Shown here: positions 8,508 to 17,741 of the stretch, piece by piece
How positions within the stretch are numbered: position 1 is the first letter of the stretch
Layout: each line of letters begins with the position of its first letter
Source: CAZRHR01 sp964578885
GTDB taxonomy: Bacteria; Bacteroidota; Bacteroidia; CAIKAF01
Assembly (NCBI GenBank): GCA_964578885.1
Contig: CAZOEO010000015.1
Span: 1 to 64,000 of the forward strand
Direction of reading: 5' to 3'
Length of the DNA stretch: 64,000 bases
Translations under genes and position numbers: made by a program
Notes under the pieces: generated by a model
Told to the model about the DNA's origin: nothing
Databases searched by the model: none
What the model saw: only the letters and a program-made list of their open reading frames with translations

Positions 8508-9647
8508 TTAGTCGAGAACGCTTCGGCTAATAACAATCCGTTGTACCTCGGACGTTCCTTCATAAATTTGGGTGATTTTGGCATCCCGCATCAAGCGCTC
8601 CACATGATATTCCTTCACGTATCCATAACCACCATGAACCTGAACTGCTTCCGTAGTTACCCACATGGCGGTTTCTGAAGCGTACAATTTGGCCATAGCA
8701 GAAGCCTGGTCGTAGTTCATGCCTTGATCTTTCATCCAGGCAGCTTTATAAATTAACAGACGAGCGGCTTCAATGCGCGTAGCCATGTCGGCCAATTTAA
8801 ATGCAATGGCCTGATGCTCATGAATTGGTTTTCCAAATGCTTTGCGCTGTTTGGAATATTCTTTGGCCAATTCATAGGCGCCTTGCGCAATACCTAAGGC
8901 TTGCGCTGCAATACCAATACGTCCGCCACTCAGGGTTTTCATGGCAAACTTAAAGCCGAAACCATCTTCACCAATGCGGTTCTCTTTGGGAACTTTCACA
9001 TCGGTAAACTGCAGGGAACAGGTATCTGAACCGCGGATTCCCATTTTGTTTTCTTTGGCTCCTTTTACAAAACCTTCCATGCCTTCTTCTACAATCAGGC
9101 AGTTGATGCCACGGTGCCCTTTGTCCACATCGGTTTGGGCCATCACCAGATAATACCGGGCATTAATGCCATTGGTAATCCAGTTTTTGGTTCCATTCAA
9201 TAAATAATGGTCGCCCATATCGATGGCGGTGGTGCGCTGAGAAGTCGCGTCTGAACCGGCTTCAGGCTCAGAAAGACAAAATGCCCCGATACATTCTCCG
9301 GCGGCTAAAGGTTTTAGGTATTTTTCTTTTTGGAACTCACTTCCGTATGCTTCCAAACCATAACATACCAAAGAGTTGTTTACGGAAACCACCACAGAGG
9401 CGGATGCGTCGATTTTGGACAATTCCTCCATCACCAACACATAGCTTAAGGTGTCTAAGCCGGCCCCATTGTATTTTGGGTCCACCATCATGCCTAAAAA
9501 CCCGAGCTCTCCGAGTTTCTTCATTTGTTCGGCCGGAAAAATCTGATGCTCATCCCGCTCAATAACCCCTGGTAATAATTCTTCACGGGCAAAATCGCGG
9601 GCGGCCTTCCGGATCATTTCGTGTTCCTCGGTGATGTCGAAAAACAT
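8508..9647 (-). CDS. Acyl-CoA dehydrogenase (short-chain, butyryl-CoA type)
   Basis: 379 residues, full length for the family. These FAD enzymes oxidise acyl-CoA to enoyl-CoA in fatty-acid or branched-chain amino-acid breakdown and pass electrons to ETF. Visible marks are CLSEPEAGSD near 132-141 (FAD/substrate), QVHGGYGYVKEY and the C-terminal QIYEGTSEVQR, with Glu363 at the position of the catalytic base of short-chain members. The next gene downstream is mnmE, which is unrelated. Exact chain-length or substrate specificity cannot be read from the sequence. Confidence 0.93.
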   Translation of the reverse strand: MFFDITEEHEMIRKAARDFAREELLPGVIERDEHQIFPAEQMKKLGELGFLGMMVDPKYNGAGLDTLSYVLVMEELSKIDASASVVVSVNNSLVCYGLEAYGSEFQKEKYLKPLAAGECIGAFCLSEPEAGSDATSQRTTAIDMGDHYLLNGTKNWITNGINARYYLVMAQTDVDKGHRGINCLIVEEGMEGFVKGAKENKMGIRGSDTCSLQFTDVKVPKENRIGEDGFGFKFAMKTLSGGRIGIAAQALGIAQGAYELAKEYSKQRKAFGKPIHEHQAIAFKLADMATRIEAARLLIYKAAWMKDQGMNYDQASAMAKLYASETAMWVTTEAVQVHGGYGYVKEYHVERLMRDAKITQIYEGTSEVQRIVISRSVLD

Positions 9648-9717
9648 AAGTTCTTTGGTTTATGTGAATGTATTTGCTTATTTCGGAGCGCTAATATACG
9701 TAATCCTCTGCACTAAC

Positions 9718-10794
9718 ATGAATTCGGATACTTTGGTTTTAGGATTAATGTCCGGAACATCTTTGGATGGATTGGATTTGGCTTTGGTGCGTTTTTCTGG
9801 AGATGTAACCCGCTGGGAATGTGTGGAAAGCAAAACACTTCCTTATCCTGAATCCTGGCAAAAAGCCCTGACTTCTGCTTTTTATGCAGAGGCATCTTCC
9901 TTGCTTTCGTTACATCTTTTATATGGAAAACAACTGGCCGCTGCGGTGAATCAGGTTTGTGCCGAATGGCCTAAGCCGGATTTAATTGCTTCTCATGGCC
10001 ACACCATTTTTCATCAGCCTGCGCGTCCTCTCACTTTTGCTTTAGGCCATGGTGGCGTATTATTTCAGGAAACGGGCATTCCTGTGGTAAGCGATTTTCG
10101 CTCGGAAGATGTCGCTACGGGCGGACAGGGTGCTCCCTTGGTTCCGGTGGGAGATCGTCTTCTTTTTCCCGGATTCGATGGATATTTAAATCTAGGAGGG
10201 TTTTCCAATTTTAGTTATCTGGATCGAAAGGGAGACATGCGTGCCGGAGATATTTGCGCCGTGAATATTATTTTTAACCGTTTGGCTGGCCAGCTTGGAC
10301 TGCCTATGGATGCCGGTGGCCACATCGCAGGATCCGGGCGTATGTTGCCCGAACTTTTTTATCAGTTGAACCAACTTTCTGTTTATCAGCAACCTTTTCC
10401 CAGAGCATTGGCACGGGAATGGGTGGAAACGGAACTCTGGCCATTGCTGGACACCAGCGATGCGGTAGCTGACCGAATGCATACTTACGGATTGCATGTT
10501 GCGGCTTGTATGGCCGCTGCACTTCGGGAAAATGGACCGGGCCGAATTTTGGTAACCGGTGGCGGCGCCTATCATGGTTGGTTGTTAGATCAACTGAGTC
10601 GCCGGTCCGGAATGGAATTGGTGGTTCCTTCTCCGCAAATTGTGGAGGCCAAAGAAGCCATTGTATTTGCCGCTTTAGGCTATCTCAGGGCTTGTGGACA
10701 GGAGAATATCTGGGCCACAGTGACCGGAAATTCCCAAAATAGGATGGCTGGTGCGTTGCACGGCGGCCGACTTGCAGGCTTCGGCCTTTCATAA
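9718..10794 (+). CDS. anmK: Anhydro-N-acetylmuramic acid kinase
   Basis: A 358-residue sugar kinase that phosphorylates and opens 1,6-anhydroMurNAc from recycled peptidoglycan, giving MurNAc-6-phosphate. LGLMSGTSLDGLDLALV at the N terminus is the family signature. GQGAPLVPVGD, YLNLGGFSN and ILVTGGGAYH form the ASKHA ATPase core. ATG 9718 is chosen because it places the signature normally and avoids running into the divergent acyl-CoA dehydrogenase gene; an in-frame ATG at 9631 would overlap that gene. It is followed by a strong bidirectional terminator. Confidence 0.94.
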   Translation: MNSDTLVLGLMSGTSLDGLDLALVRFSGDVTRWECVESKTLPYPESWQKALTSAFYAEASSLLSLHLLYGKQLAAAVNQVCAEWPKPDLIASHGHTIFHQPARPLTFALGHGGVLFQETGIPVVSDFRSEDVATGGQGAPLVPVGDRLLFPGFDGYLNLGGFSNFSYLDRKGDMRAGDICAVNIIFNRLAGQLGLPMDAGGHIAGSGRMLPELFYQLNQLSVYQQPFPRALAREWVETELWPLLDTSDAVADRMHTYGLHVAACMAAALRENGPGRILVTGGGAYHGWLLDQLSRRSGMELVVPSPQIVEAKEAIVFAALGYLRACGQENIWATVTGNSQNRMAGALHGGRLAGFGLS

Positions 10795-10822
10795 AAAAAG
10801 CGGAGAAGAACCTCCGCTTTTT
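10795..10822. terminator. Bidirectional terminator between anmK and the next gene
   Basis: An 11-bp perfect stem (10795-10805 with 10812-10822) with a 6-nt loop, A-rich on one side and T-rich on the other, lies between convergent genes. Confidence 0.9.
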
Positions 10823-10837
10823 CATGATGTATACTTT

Positions 10838-12043
10838 TTACTTTCTCATTAAAATAAAAACCGGACTATCGGCGGTGTTCATTTTTCCCTGAGCAATGCG
10901 ATACTGGATTTTTCCATATTTGGATAAATCATCGGATTGAAATTCAGTGAGTACTGTGAAGATTTTTTCTTCGCTGCGTTTGGTGGGGTAGGGGTGGCGC
11001 GGCCTTGGAAAACCTGCCACACCTTCTCCATAGGCTTCTTGTGATACATAATTAAGCCCATCGGCATACTTTACAATAAAACCATAGGTGGTGGTTTGTT
11101 CCCCTTCTGGCGTTAATGGAAGTACAAAATCGGATTTCGGACTCATGAAAAACTCTTGTTCCGTATTGAAATTGAGCGGACTATCGGTCATTCCTCCAAT
11201 CTCCAACTCTTTGTTGCCATTCACTTTAGCAGATACTGCTTCCATCCAGACCTGGGCTCCTTTACCAGACAGCACCCTGCGGTGCATCACTTTGAGCGAA
11301 GCATCCAGTTGGGTAATCAAAATGGCATAGTGCTCCTCTCCGGAACTCAATGCCAAGTTTTGTACATGATAAAAAATCTTGTTCCCCTGCGCTGCCCACA
11401 AAGCGGGTGAATATGCGGCACTTTTTTCTAAACTGATAAAACTGGCGCCCACCATGCCGGACAAGTCTCCTTCGACACGAATGAGTGCCAATTCCTCACC
11501 AGGCTTGGCTGAAAATGTACTGCTTCCTACTTTGGTAGCCGTTCCCAATGGGGCAGAAATTAAAAATTGTCCTTTTTCTGTGAGGTGTAAGGAAGGTGGA
11601 CCACCGAGACTTTTAATTTTAAACTCTTTGGTTACGTTTAACTTAGGGTCGAATTCACGGATGATTCCATGCAATTTTTCCTCCGGACCGGAATAGTCTT
11701 TTTGCATGGAAAAAACGTAAAATCGTCCAGCTTCACCTGATGTCACAGAAATGGTGGATTCGTCCAACGGCAAGGCATCTTTTTTACGCGCTAAAATTTT
11801 TCCGGAGGGATCCAGAATAATCATTTGGTTTGCGATGAGATTTCCAGATTCATAGGCTTCCAGAATTAATCCAATTTTACCTTTTTCATCCACATCCAAA
11901 AAAGGGCGGGCTGTGATTTGCATCCCTTTCCGTTCCTTTAGCTTTAAGCCCATGAAATTGATTTCCAACTGCCAGCCCTGAGCTGAAAAATTCGAAGGAA
12001 ATATCATTACGAATAAGGCTGTAAATAGTAAAAAGCGCTTCAT
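10838..12043 (-). CDS. Secreted protein of unknown function
   Basis: 401 residues from ATG 12043, starting MKRFLLFTALFVMIFPSNF, a clear signal peptide with cleavage near SAQG. The rest has repeated short beta-strand segments of about 40-50 residues (for example LILEAYESGNLIANQMIIL and FYVFSMQKDYSG) and could be a beta-propeller. No catalytic or binding motif is recognised. It stands alone, with a bidirectional terminator after it and the carboxylase gene's 3' end 65 nt upstream. It is probably periplasmic or surface located. Confidence 0.75.
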   Translation of the reverse strand: MKRFLLFTALFVMIFPSNFSAQGWQLEINFMGLKLKERKGMQITARPFLDVDEKGKIGLILEAYESGNLIANQMIILDPSGKILARKKDALPLDESTISVTSGEAGRFYVFSMQKDYSGPEEKLHGIIREFDPKLNVTKEFKIKSLGGPPSLHLTEKGQFLISAPLGTATKVGSSTFSAKPGEELALIRVEGDLSGMVGASFISLEKSAAYSPALWAAQGNKIFYHVQNLALSSGEEHYAILITQLDASLKVMHRRVLSGKGAQVWMEAVSAKVNGNKELEIGGMTDSPLNFNTEQEFFMSPKSDFVLPLTPEGEQTTTYGFIVKYADGLNYVSQEAYGEGVAGFPRPRHPYPTKRSEEKIFTVLTEFQSDDLSKYGKIQYRIAQGKMNTADSPVFILMRK

Positions 12044-12108
12044 GCAATTCAATTTATGCTAGGTGGTTACAATGTACGAATGATTTGGATGTCAGGGTAT
12101 CATTAAGG

Positions 12109-13737
12109 CTAGGTTTGCATCACGCCTACTTGAAATGGTTTTTCAATGGGGGCGTGATTGGCGGCCAAAAGACTGGCAGAAATATATGATCTCGTCTGCG
12201 CCGGATCTATGATTTCGTCTACCCATAGGCGAGAAGCTGCATAATAGGGAGAAGTCTGGGAATTATATCGCTGGGTGATTTTTTGGAGCAGGGCCTGTTC
12301 TTCCTCTTCGGTGATGGTTTGGCCTTGGCTTTTGAGCGTGGCCGTTTGAATTTGTAACAGGGTTTTCGCGGCTTGCGCGCCACCCATGACCGCAATTTGA
12401 GCGGTGGGCCAGGCGTAGATGAAACGTGGGTCATACGCTTTTCCGCACATGGCATAATTGCCGGCGCCAAAGGAATTTCCCATGACAATGGTGATTTTGG
12501 GCACCACGGAGTTGGACACGGCATTCACCATTTTGGCACCATCTTTAATGATCCCTCCATGTTCACTTCGGCTCCCTACCATGAATCCGGTAACATCTTG
12601 TAAAAAGACCAGCGGGATTTTTTTCTGGTTGCAGTTCATGATAAAACGGGCTGCTTTATCAGCGGCATCCGAATAAATGACCCCACCAAATTGCATTTCA
12701 CCCTTTTTAGACTTCACTACTTTCCGTTGGTTGGCTACGATGCCTACCGCCCAACCATCTATACGGGCATACGCGCATACAATAGATTGGCCATATCCTT
12801 CTTTATATTCCTGAAATTCGGAATGGTCGCAAAGGCAGGCTAAAATGTCGCGAACATCATAAGGTTTATCTCTTTGCACGGGAAGTATGCCGTAAATGTC
12901 TTTTTCAGGTCTGGCGGGTGCTGCTGCTTTTATTCGGTCAAATCCGGCATTTTGTGGTGTCCCGATTTTATCTACAATGTAGCGGATTCGCTGCAAGCAG
13001 TCTTTGTCATCGACACATTTGTAGTCGGTAACGCCGGAAATCTCACAATGTGTGGTTGCTCCACCCAGCGTTTCATTATCAATGTCTTCGCCAATGGCCG
13101 CTTTCACCAAATAAGATCCGGCCAGGAAGATGGAACCAGTTTTATCTACAATCAGCGCTTCATCGGATAAAATGGGCAAATAAGCTCCGCCTGCCACGCA
13201 TGAACCCATGATGGCAGCAATTTGGGTGATACCCATGGCCGACATGATGGAATTATTTCTGAAAATCCGCCCGAAATGTTCTTTGTCCGGAAAAACCTCG
13301 TCTTGCATCGGAAGATACACACCCGCAGAATCCACCAAATAAATGATGGGAATTCGGTTTTCCATGGCAATTTCCTGGGCACGCAGATTTTTTTTCGCAG
13401 TAATAGGAAACCAGGCACCCGCTTTTACCGATGCGTCGTTCGCTACAATCATACAAAGCCGATCTGACACTTTTCCAAGACCCATGACCACTCCGCCAGA
13501 TGGACAGCCGCCCTCTGCTTCATACATGCCTTCACCCGTAAAAAGACCTAACTCATAAAAAGGAGTATCTTTATCAACCAAGTAAGCAATCCGCTCCCGG
13601 GCAGTGAGTTTTCCCTGTGCTTTTTGTTTATCCAATTTAGATTTTCCGCCACCCAAAAATATTTTCTGGGCTTTCTGTTTCATCTCGGAAACCAAAAGAC
13701 CCATGGCATCCGCATTCTTGTTGAAGGTTAAATCCAT
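12109..13737 (-). CDS. Acyl-CoA carboxylase carboxyltransferase (methylcrotonyl-CoA type)
   Basis: A 542-residue biotin-dependent carboxyltransferase beta subunit. It transfers the carboxyl group from biotin to an acyl-CoA, most likely 3-methylcrotonyl-CoA in leucine breakdown. Features that favour the methylcrotonyl type are ANDASVKAGAWFPITAKK, QDEVFPDKEHFGRIF and the oxyanion-hole glycine pairs in GSCVAGGAYLP and GNSFGAGNYAMCGKA. ATG 13737 is chosen: it follows the -7 box by 16 nt. No biotin carboxylase/biotin carrier alpha subunit lies nearby, so its partner must be elsewhere. Propionyl-CoA specificity is less likely but possible. Confidence 0.88.
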   Translation of the reverse strand: MDLTFNKNADAMGLLVSEMKQKAQKIFLGGGKSKLDKQKAQGKLTARERIAYLVDKDTPFYELGLFTGEGMYEAEGGCPSGGVVMGLGKVSDRLCMIVANDASVKAGAWFPITAKKNLRAQEIAMENRIPIIYLVDSAGVYLPMQDEVFPDKEHFGRIFRNNSIMSAMGITQIAAIMGSCVAGGAYLPILSDEALIVDKTGSIFLAGSYLVKAAIGEDIDNETLGGATTHCEISGVTDYKCVDDKDCLQRIRYIVDKIGTPQNAGFDRIKAAAPARPEKDIYGILPVQRDKPYDVRDILACLCDHSEFQEYKEGYGQSIVCAYARIDGWAVGIVANQRKVVKSKKGEMQFGGVIYSDAADKAARFIMNCNQKKIPLVFLQDVTGFMVGSRSEHGGIIKDGAKMVNAVSNSVVPKITIVMGNSFGAGNYAMCGKAYDPRFIYAWPTAQIAVMGGAQAAKTLLQIQTATLKSQGQTITEEEEQALLQKITQRYNSQTSPYYAASRLWVDEIIDPAQTRSYISASLLAANHAPIEKPFQVGVMQT

Positions 13738-13753
13738 GTATGAGGCGTTTGCA

Positions 13754-13761
13754 CAAATATA
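13754..13761 (-). promoter_or_regulatory. -7 promoter box of the carboxylase gene
   Basis: TATATTTG (-) matches TAnnTTTG and lies 16 nt before ATG 13737. Confidence 0.55.
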
Positions 13762-13882
13762 ACGAAAGGCCAATATGGCCAAGTTGTTTGCCCGTATTTT
13801 TAAAAATCTACCGTTTATTTCGTTCTCAAAGGCAAACCTTCACTTAGCCGATATTGTTGTTCAATCAACCGATTTAGAAATT

Positions 13883-14947
13883 ATGGTTAACTTAGCTGCC
13901 ATGAGGTACGTAAATCCCCATGGAAGACGTGCGGTATTGTGGTGGTTGTACATAGGCATGTGTATGACCTTTGTCATGGTGGCCATTGGAGGCGCCACTC
14001 GTTTAACGGATTCCGGACTCTCGATTACAGAATGGGAAGTGGTTAAGGGAAGTCTTCCTCCACTCACGGAGGCCGCCTGGCAGCAGGCCTTTGAAAAATA
14101 TCAGCGTATTCCGCAATACCTGCACCAAAATCCTGACATGGACCTGGAAGGTTTCAAAAGTATTTATTGGTGGGAATGGATTCACCGTTTTTGGGGGCGA
14201 CTTATTGGTTTGGTTTTTATTGTTCCGTTTCTCTATTTTATCAAGAAAAAGTACTTGCGGCCCCCTATGTACGGCCCCATGGTAATTCTTTTTTTATTGG
14301 GTGCTCTGCAAGGATTTTTAGGTTGGTTTATGGTGCAAAGCGGCCTGGAAGGCTCGGATCTTACCAGCGTAAGCCATTATCGTTTGGCTATTCATCTAAG
14401 CATGGCTTTTATAACCATTTCTTATTTGTTTTGGCTTACATTAAATATTCGTTTTGAGGCAGTTCCACCTTCCCAAAATAAATATCCCGCCTTTCGAACC
14501 CACGTAAAAGTTTTTTTAGCCCTTTTGGCCGTTCAAATTATTTATGGCGCATTCACGGCCGGATTAGATGCGGGTCATGCCAGTGCGCATTGGCCCATGT
14601 GGAACGACCATGAATGGACGCCTTCCGGCTTCAAAGCCCTTCAGGTGTTATGGACAGAACCCGCCTGGATTCAGTTTTTTCACCGCAGTTTTGCCTATGT
14701 GGTGGTGGTATACGCCTTTTGGATGCTTTGGTCAAGTAGGAAATTAATTTTAAGGCCACAACAAAGAAAAGCCTTGCGTTGGGTAGGGGGCGCCATTTTA
14801 GCGCAATTTGCCCTGGGCGTATTTACGGTAGTCGGAGCCGTGCCTCTGAGTGTAGCCTTGCTCCATCAATTTGGTGCATTGGTGCTTCTTTTAGCCTCCC
14901 TGTTTTTATTGCATCAGCTGTCGCCAAACGCCGAAAGTTCTCGCTAA
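13883..14947 (+). CDS. ctaA: Heme A synthase (COX15/CtaA)
   Basis: An integral membrane protein of about 354 residues with some eight hydrophobic helices. It oxidises the C8 methyl of heme O to give heme A for cytochrome oxidase. Signatures are GGATRLTDSGLSITEWEVV, the WEWIHRFWGRLIG block with a heme-ligand His, HYRLAIHLSMAF, GAFTAGLDAGHA and FFHRSFAYVVV. It belongs to the type with an intact N-terminal repeat and no Cys pair in the first loop. ATG 13883 or 13901 is preferred over 13775, since the upstream 36 codons lack resemblance and hold the promoter region shared with the divergent carboxylase gene. Confidence 0.93.
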   Translation: MVNLAAMRYVNPHGRRAVLWWLYIGMCMTFVMVAIGGATRLTDSGLSITEWEVVKGSLPPLTEAAWQQAFEKYQRIPQYLHQNPDMDLEGFKSIYWWEWIHRFWGRLIGLVFIVPFLYFIKKKYLRPPMYGPMVILFLLGALQGFLGWFMVQSGLEGSDLTSVSHYRLAIHLSMAFITISYLFWLTLNIRFEAVPPSQNKYPAFRTHVKVFLALLAVQIIYGAFTAGLDAGHASAHWPMWNDHEWTPSGFKALQVLWTEPAWIQFFHRSFAYVVVVYAFWMLWSSRKLILRPQQRKALRWVGGAILAQFALGVFTVVGAVPLSVALLHQFGALVLLLASLFLLHQLSPNAESSR

Positions 14948-15241
14948 AATCCTCCTTTTACGATTGACCTTATCCAGGTTTTTGAACCTAATGGATGCGA
15001 CTATTCGCTTTCAATCAAAGACTTGCAAATGTGAAAGATGGGTTGAATACGGTCGGGTGTAGTTTCGTAAGTTAAAGAGCGTGAGTTTTTTGTGCCTTCT
15101 TATTTGGTGCAGCTAAAACAATAAAAAGGCATCTGAAATCCGATGAGGTTGAGCTTCTACCTGAAAGATTCCGCGATTTTTTCGCTGGGTTTCAATCCTT
15201 AAACCTTGCACAAGGCGAAGGAAAACGTTTACCTTTACGCC
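14948..15241. other. Spacer before the transketolase genes; no gene seen
   Basis: No coding region. A small interrupted hairpin (ATCC-AGGTT at about 14972-14980 pairing with AACCT and GGAT) lies after ctaA. A TACCTTTA box at 15230-15237 with TTG 21 nt upstream (15206-15208) is a near match to the Bacteroidota promoter and lies 4 nt before the transketolase ATG. Confidence 0.45.
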
Positions 15242-16096
15242 ATGAAGATACAAGACCTCGAAGGCCTGCAAAATATGGCCTCCCAAATCCGGAGAGATAT
15301 TGTCCGCATGGTCCACGGATGCCAATCCGGGCACCCAGGCGGTTCACTTGGATGTACCGATTTCCTTACTGCTTTGTATTTCCACATCGCAGAGCATCAG
15401 CCGCAACCTTTCGACATGGACGGCAAAAATCAGGATTTGTTTTTCCTGTCCAATGGTCATATTTCTCCTGTTTTTTACAGCGTCCTGGCCCGCAGCGGCT
15501 ATTTTGATATTGCAGAATTAAGCACTTTTAGACGAATTCATTCCCGGCTTCAGGGACATCCCACCACGCATGAACACCTTGAAGGTGTACGTATTGCATC
15601 CGGTTCTTTGGGGCAGGGCTTGTCCGTAGCGGCGGGTGCTGCACTGGCTAAACGCCTGAATAAAGACCCAAGACTTGTGTATGTTTTGCACGGAGATGGC
15701 GAATTGCAAGAAGGACAAATCTGGGAAGGCGCTATGTTTGCTGCCCATCATAAGTTAGATAACATCATTGCAACAGTAGATTGGAATGGTCAGCAAATTG
15801 ATGGTCCCGTGGATTCTGTGTGCACCTTAGGAGATTTGGAAGCCAAATGGAAAGCATTTGGATGGGAAGTTTTGGTGGCCGAAAATGGAAACCAAATGTC
15901 AGAAGTAGTTTCTGTACTTCAAACCGCAAAAGCGCGTTCCGGAAGAGGAAAACCGGTTTGCATTCTTCTGAAAACCCAAATGGGATACGGGGTTGATTTC
16001 ATGATGGGATCACACGCATGGCATGGAATTGCCCCCAATGACGCCCAGCTCGAAAGCGCACTGGCACAGTTGAAAGAAACCTACGGAGATTATTAA
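15242..16096 (+). CDS. Transketolase, N-terminal subunit
   Basis: A 284-residue protein covering the thiamine-diphosphate binding half of transketolase. It moves two-carbon units between sugar phosphates in the pentose phosphate pathway. HPGGSLGCTDFLTALYF, SNGHISPVFYSVLA, ASGSLGQGLSVAAGAALA and the ThDP/Mg motif GDGELQEGQIWEGAM with VDWN are all present. It is separated from the C-terminal subunit by 13 nt and the two form the split version of the enzyme. ATG 15242 is chosen over 15206: it follows a -7-like box and gives the usual N terminus. Confidence 0.94.
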   Translation: MKIQDLEGLQNMASQIRRDIVRMVHGCQSGHPGGSLGCTDFLTALYFHIAEHQPQPFDMDGKNQDLFFLSNGHISPVFYSVLARSGYFDIAELSTFRRIHSRLQGHPTTHEHLEGVRIASGSLGQGLSVAAGAALAKRLNKDPRLVYVLHGDGELQEGQIWEGAMFAAHHKLDNIIATVDWNGQQIDGPVDSVCTLGDLEAKWKAFGWEVLVAENGNQMSEVVSVLQTAKARSGRGKPVCILLKTQMGYGVDFMMGSHAWHGIAPNDAQLESALAQLKETYGDY

Positions 16097-16109
16097 TCGA
16101 TACCCCAGC

Positions 16110-17066
16110 ATGAAAAAATTTACATATACCGAAAAGAAAGATACTCGCTCCGGATTTGGAGATGGACTGCTAGAAGTTGCGCGTAAGAATCCAAAAGTGG
16201 TCGGACTGACTGCTGATTTGGCTGGCTCCTTGAAAATGAATGCGTTTGCAAAGGAATTTCCAGATCGTTTTATTCAGGTAGGTATTGCAGAAGCCAATAT
16301 GATGGGTGTGGCCGCAGGACTTACCATTGGTGGTCATATTCCTTACACAGGAACATTTGCCAATTTTTCCACAGGCCGGGTGTACGATCAAATTCGCCAA
16401 TCCATCGCGTATTCACATAAAAATGTGAAAATCTGTGCTTCACACGCAGGCCTTACGCTAGGAGAAGACGGAGCCACCCACCAGATTCTGGAAGACATTG
16501 GCATGATGCGCATGTTGCCCGGAATGACTGTGATTGTGCCATGCGATTATAACGAAACCAAGGCCGCTACCATGGCCATTGCAGATCACGACGGTCCTGT
16601 TTATCTGCGTTTTGGCCGTCCATCCTGGCCCGTTTTTACCGGAGCAGATGAGCCTTTCATTATTGGAAAAGCCAAAATCATGCAGGAAGGAACCGATGTG
16701 GCCATTTTTGCTACGGGACACATGGTCTGGAAAGCGGTAGAAGCACTAGACGTTTTGGCCGAAAGAGGTGTGAATGCGTCTTTGATTAACCTGCACACTA
16801 TTAAACCTTTAGACGAAGATGCCATCATCGCACAAGCCAGGAAAACTGGCTGTGTGGTTACCTGTGAAGAACACAATCGCCTGGGAGGTATGGGTGACGC
16901 CGTAGCGCAAGTCTTAGGAAAGAATTTTCCGGTTCCGCATGAATATGTGGCCGTAAATGATACCTTTGGAGAAAGTGGAACACCCAATGAATTAATGACC
17001 AAATACGGTTTGGATGTTCCCCAAATTGTCGCAGCGGCAGAAACGGCCATTCGCCGAAAAAAGTAA
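16110..17066 (+). CDS. Transketolase, C-terminal subunit
   Basis: 318 residues comprising the pyrimidine-binding (PYR) and C-terminal domains of transketolase. Visible marks are RFIQVGIAEANMMGVAAGL (with the ThDP-activating Glu), SHAGLTLGEDGATHQILEDI, VYLRFGRP and EEHNRLGGMGDAVAQ. It works with the protein at 15242-16096. The 1-deoxyxylulose-5-phosphate synthase family is similar in this half, but the paired N-terminal subunit shows it is transketolase. It probably shares a transcript with the following DUF4290 and murA genes (6 and 3 nt spacings). Confidence 0.94.
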   Translation: MKKFTYTEKKDTRSGFGDGLLEVARKNPKVVGLTADLAGSLKMNAFAKEFPDRFIQVGIAEANMMGVAAGLTIGGHIPYTGTFANFSTGRVYDQIRQSIAYSHKNVKICASHAGLTLGEDGATHQILEDIGMMRMLPGMTVIVPCDYNETKAATMAIADHDGPVYLRFGRPSWPVFTGADEPFIIGKAKIMQEGTDVAIFATGHMVWKAVEALDVLAERGVNASLINLHTIKPLDEDAIIAQARKTGCVVTCEEHNRLGGMGDAVAQVLGKNFPVPHEYVAVNDTFGESGTPNELMTKYGLDVPQIVAAAETAIRRKK

Positions 17067-17072
17067 AAGGTT

Positions 17073-17738
17073 ATGGAGTATAACTCACAGCGTGAACGCA
17101 TTCGGCTACCAGAGTATGGACGGTCTATTCAAGATTTGGTGAAACAAGCTGTGGACATCCCGGATCGAACCGAACGGACCAAAGCGGCACATGCCCTCAT
17201 TCAAATGATGGCCATCACCAATCCAAGTCTCAAGGAACTGAAAGAAACGGAAGATATCCAACATAAACTTTGGGATCACCTTTTCATTATTTCCGACTTC
17301 AAGCTGGATGTAGATGCTCCATTTCCGATGCCAGATCCAGAAGCCATTCGCCAGAAGCCCAAAACCTTGGCCTATCCTCAGAATAAAGTGAGGCTGCGCC
17401 ATTATGGAATGTACATCGAACAACTTATCGATAAGGCCAAAACCATGGAAACGGGTGAAGCCAAAGACCGGTTCGTTGAAGTCATTGCCAATCTAATGAA
17501 GAAGGCTTATCTGGTTTATAATCAGGATAATGTGAGTGATGAGCAAATTCGATCAGACCTCGGAAATATTTCTGGTCAGGCTTTATCTCTCAGGGATGAC
17601 ATCAGGCTGCGCGCCGGTTCTGAACTCATCGCAGGTATGAACCAATATCCCAAAGGGGGATTGGCCGGTTTAAAGAAGAAAAAGAAAAAGAAAAAACCCA
17701 TGGGCACAGGCTTTAAACCCATGTCCCAAAGACCTTAA
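17073..17738 (+). CDS. DUF4290 family protein
   Basis: 221 residues. The N terminus (MEYNSQRERIRLPEYGRSIQ) and the later KVRLRHYGMYIEQLI fit DUF4290, a Bacteroidota-specific family of unknown function found next to murA, as here. It is predicted soluble and helical. The C terminus carries an eight-lysine run (about 201-208) followed by a basic, proline-containing tail, suggesting nucleic-acid or ribosome contact, which is only inference. The stop is 3 nt from the murA start. Confidence 0.87.
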   Translation: MEYNSQRERIRLPEYGRSIQDLVKQAVDIPDRTERTKAAHALIQMMAITNPSLKELKETEDIQHKLWDHLFIISDFKLDVDAPFPMPDPEAIRQKPKTLAYPQNKVRLRHYGMYIEQLIDKAKTMETGEAKDRFVEVIANLMKKAYLVYNQDNVSDEQIRSDLGNISGQALSLRDDIRLRAGSELIAGMNQYPKGGLAGLKKKKKKKKPMGTGFKPMSQRP

Positions 17739-17741
17739 GCT

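Noticed and set aside
14968..15000. Possible TPP riboswitch (TTTTTGAACCT next to GGATGC) before the transketolase genes
   Set aside because: Only a short hairpin matches; the conserved CTGAGA and other core segments are missing, and transketolase is not a usual target.
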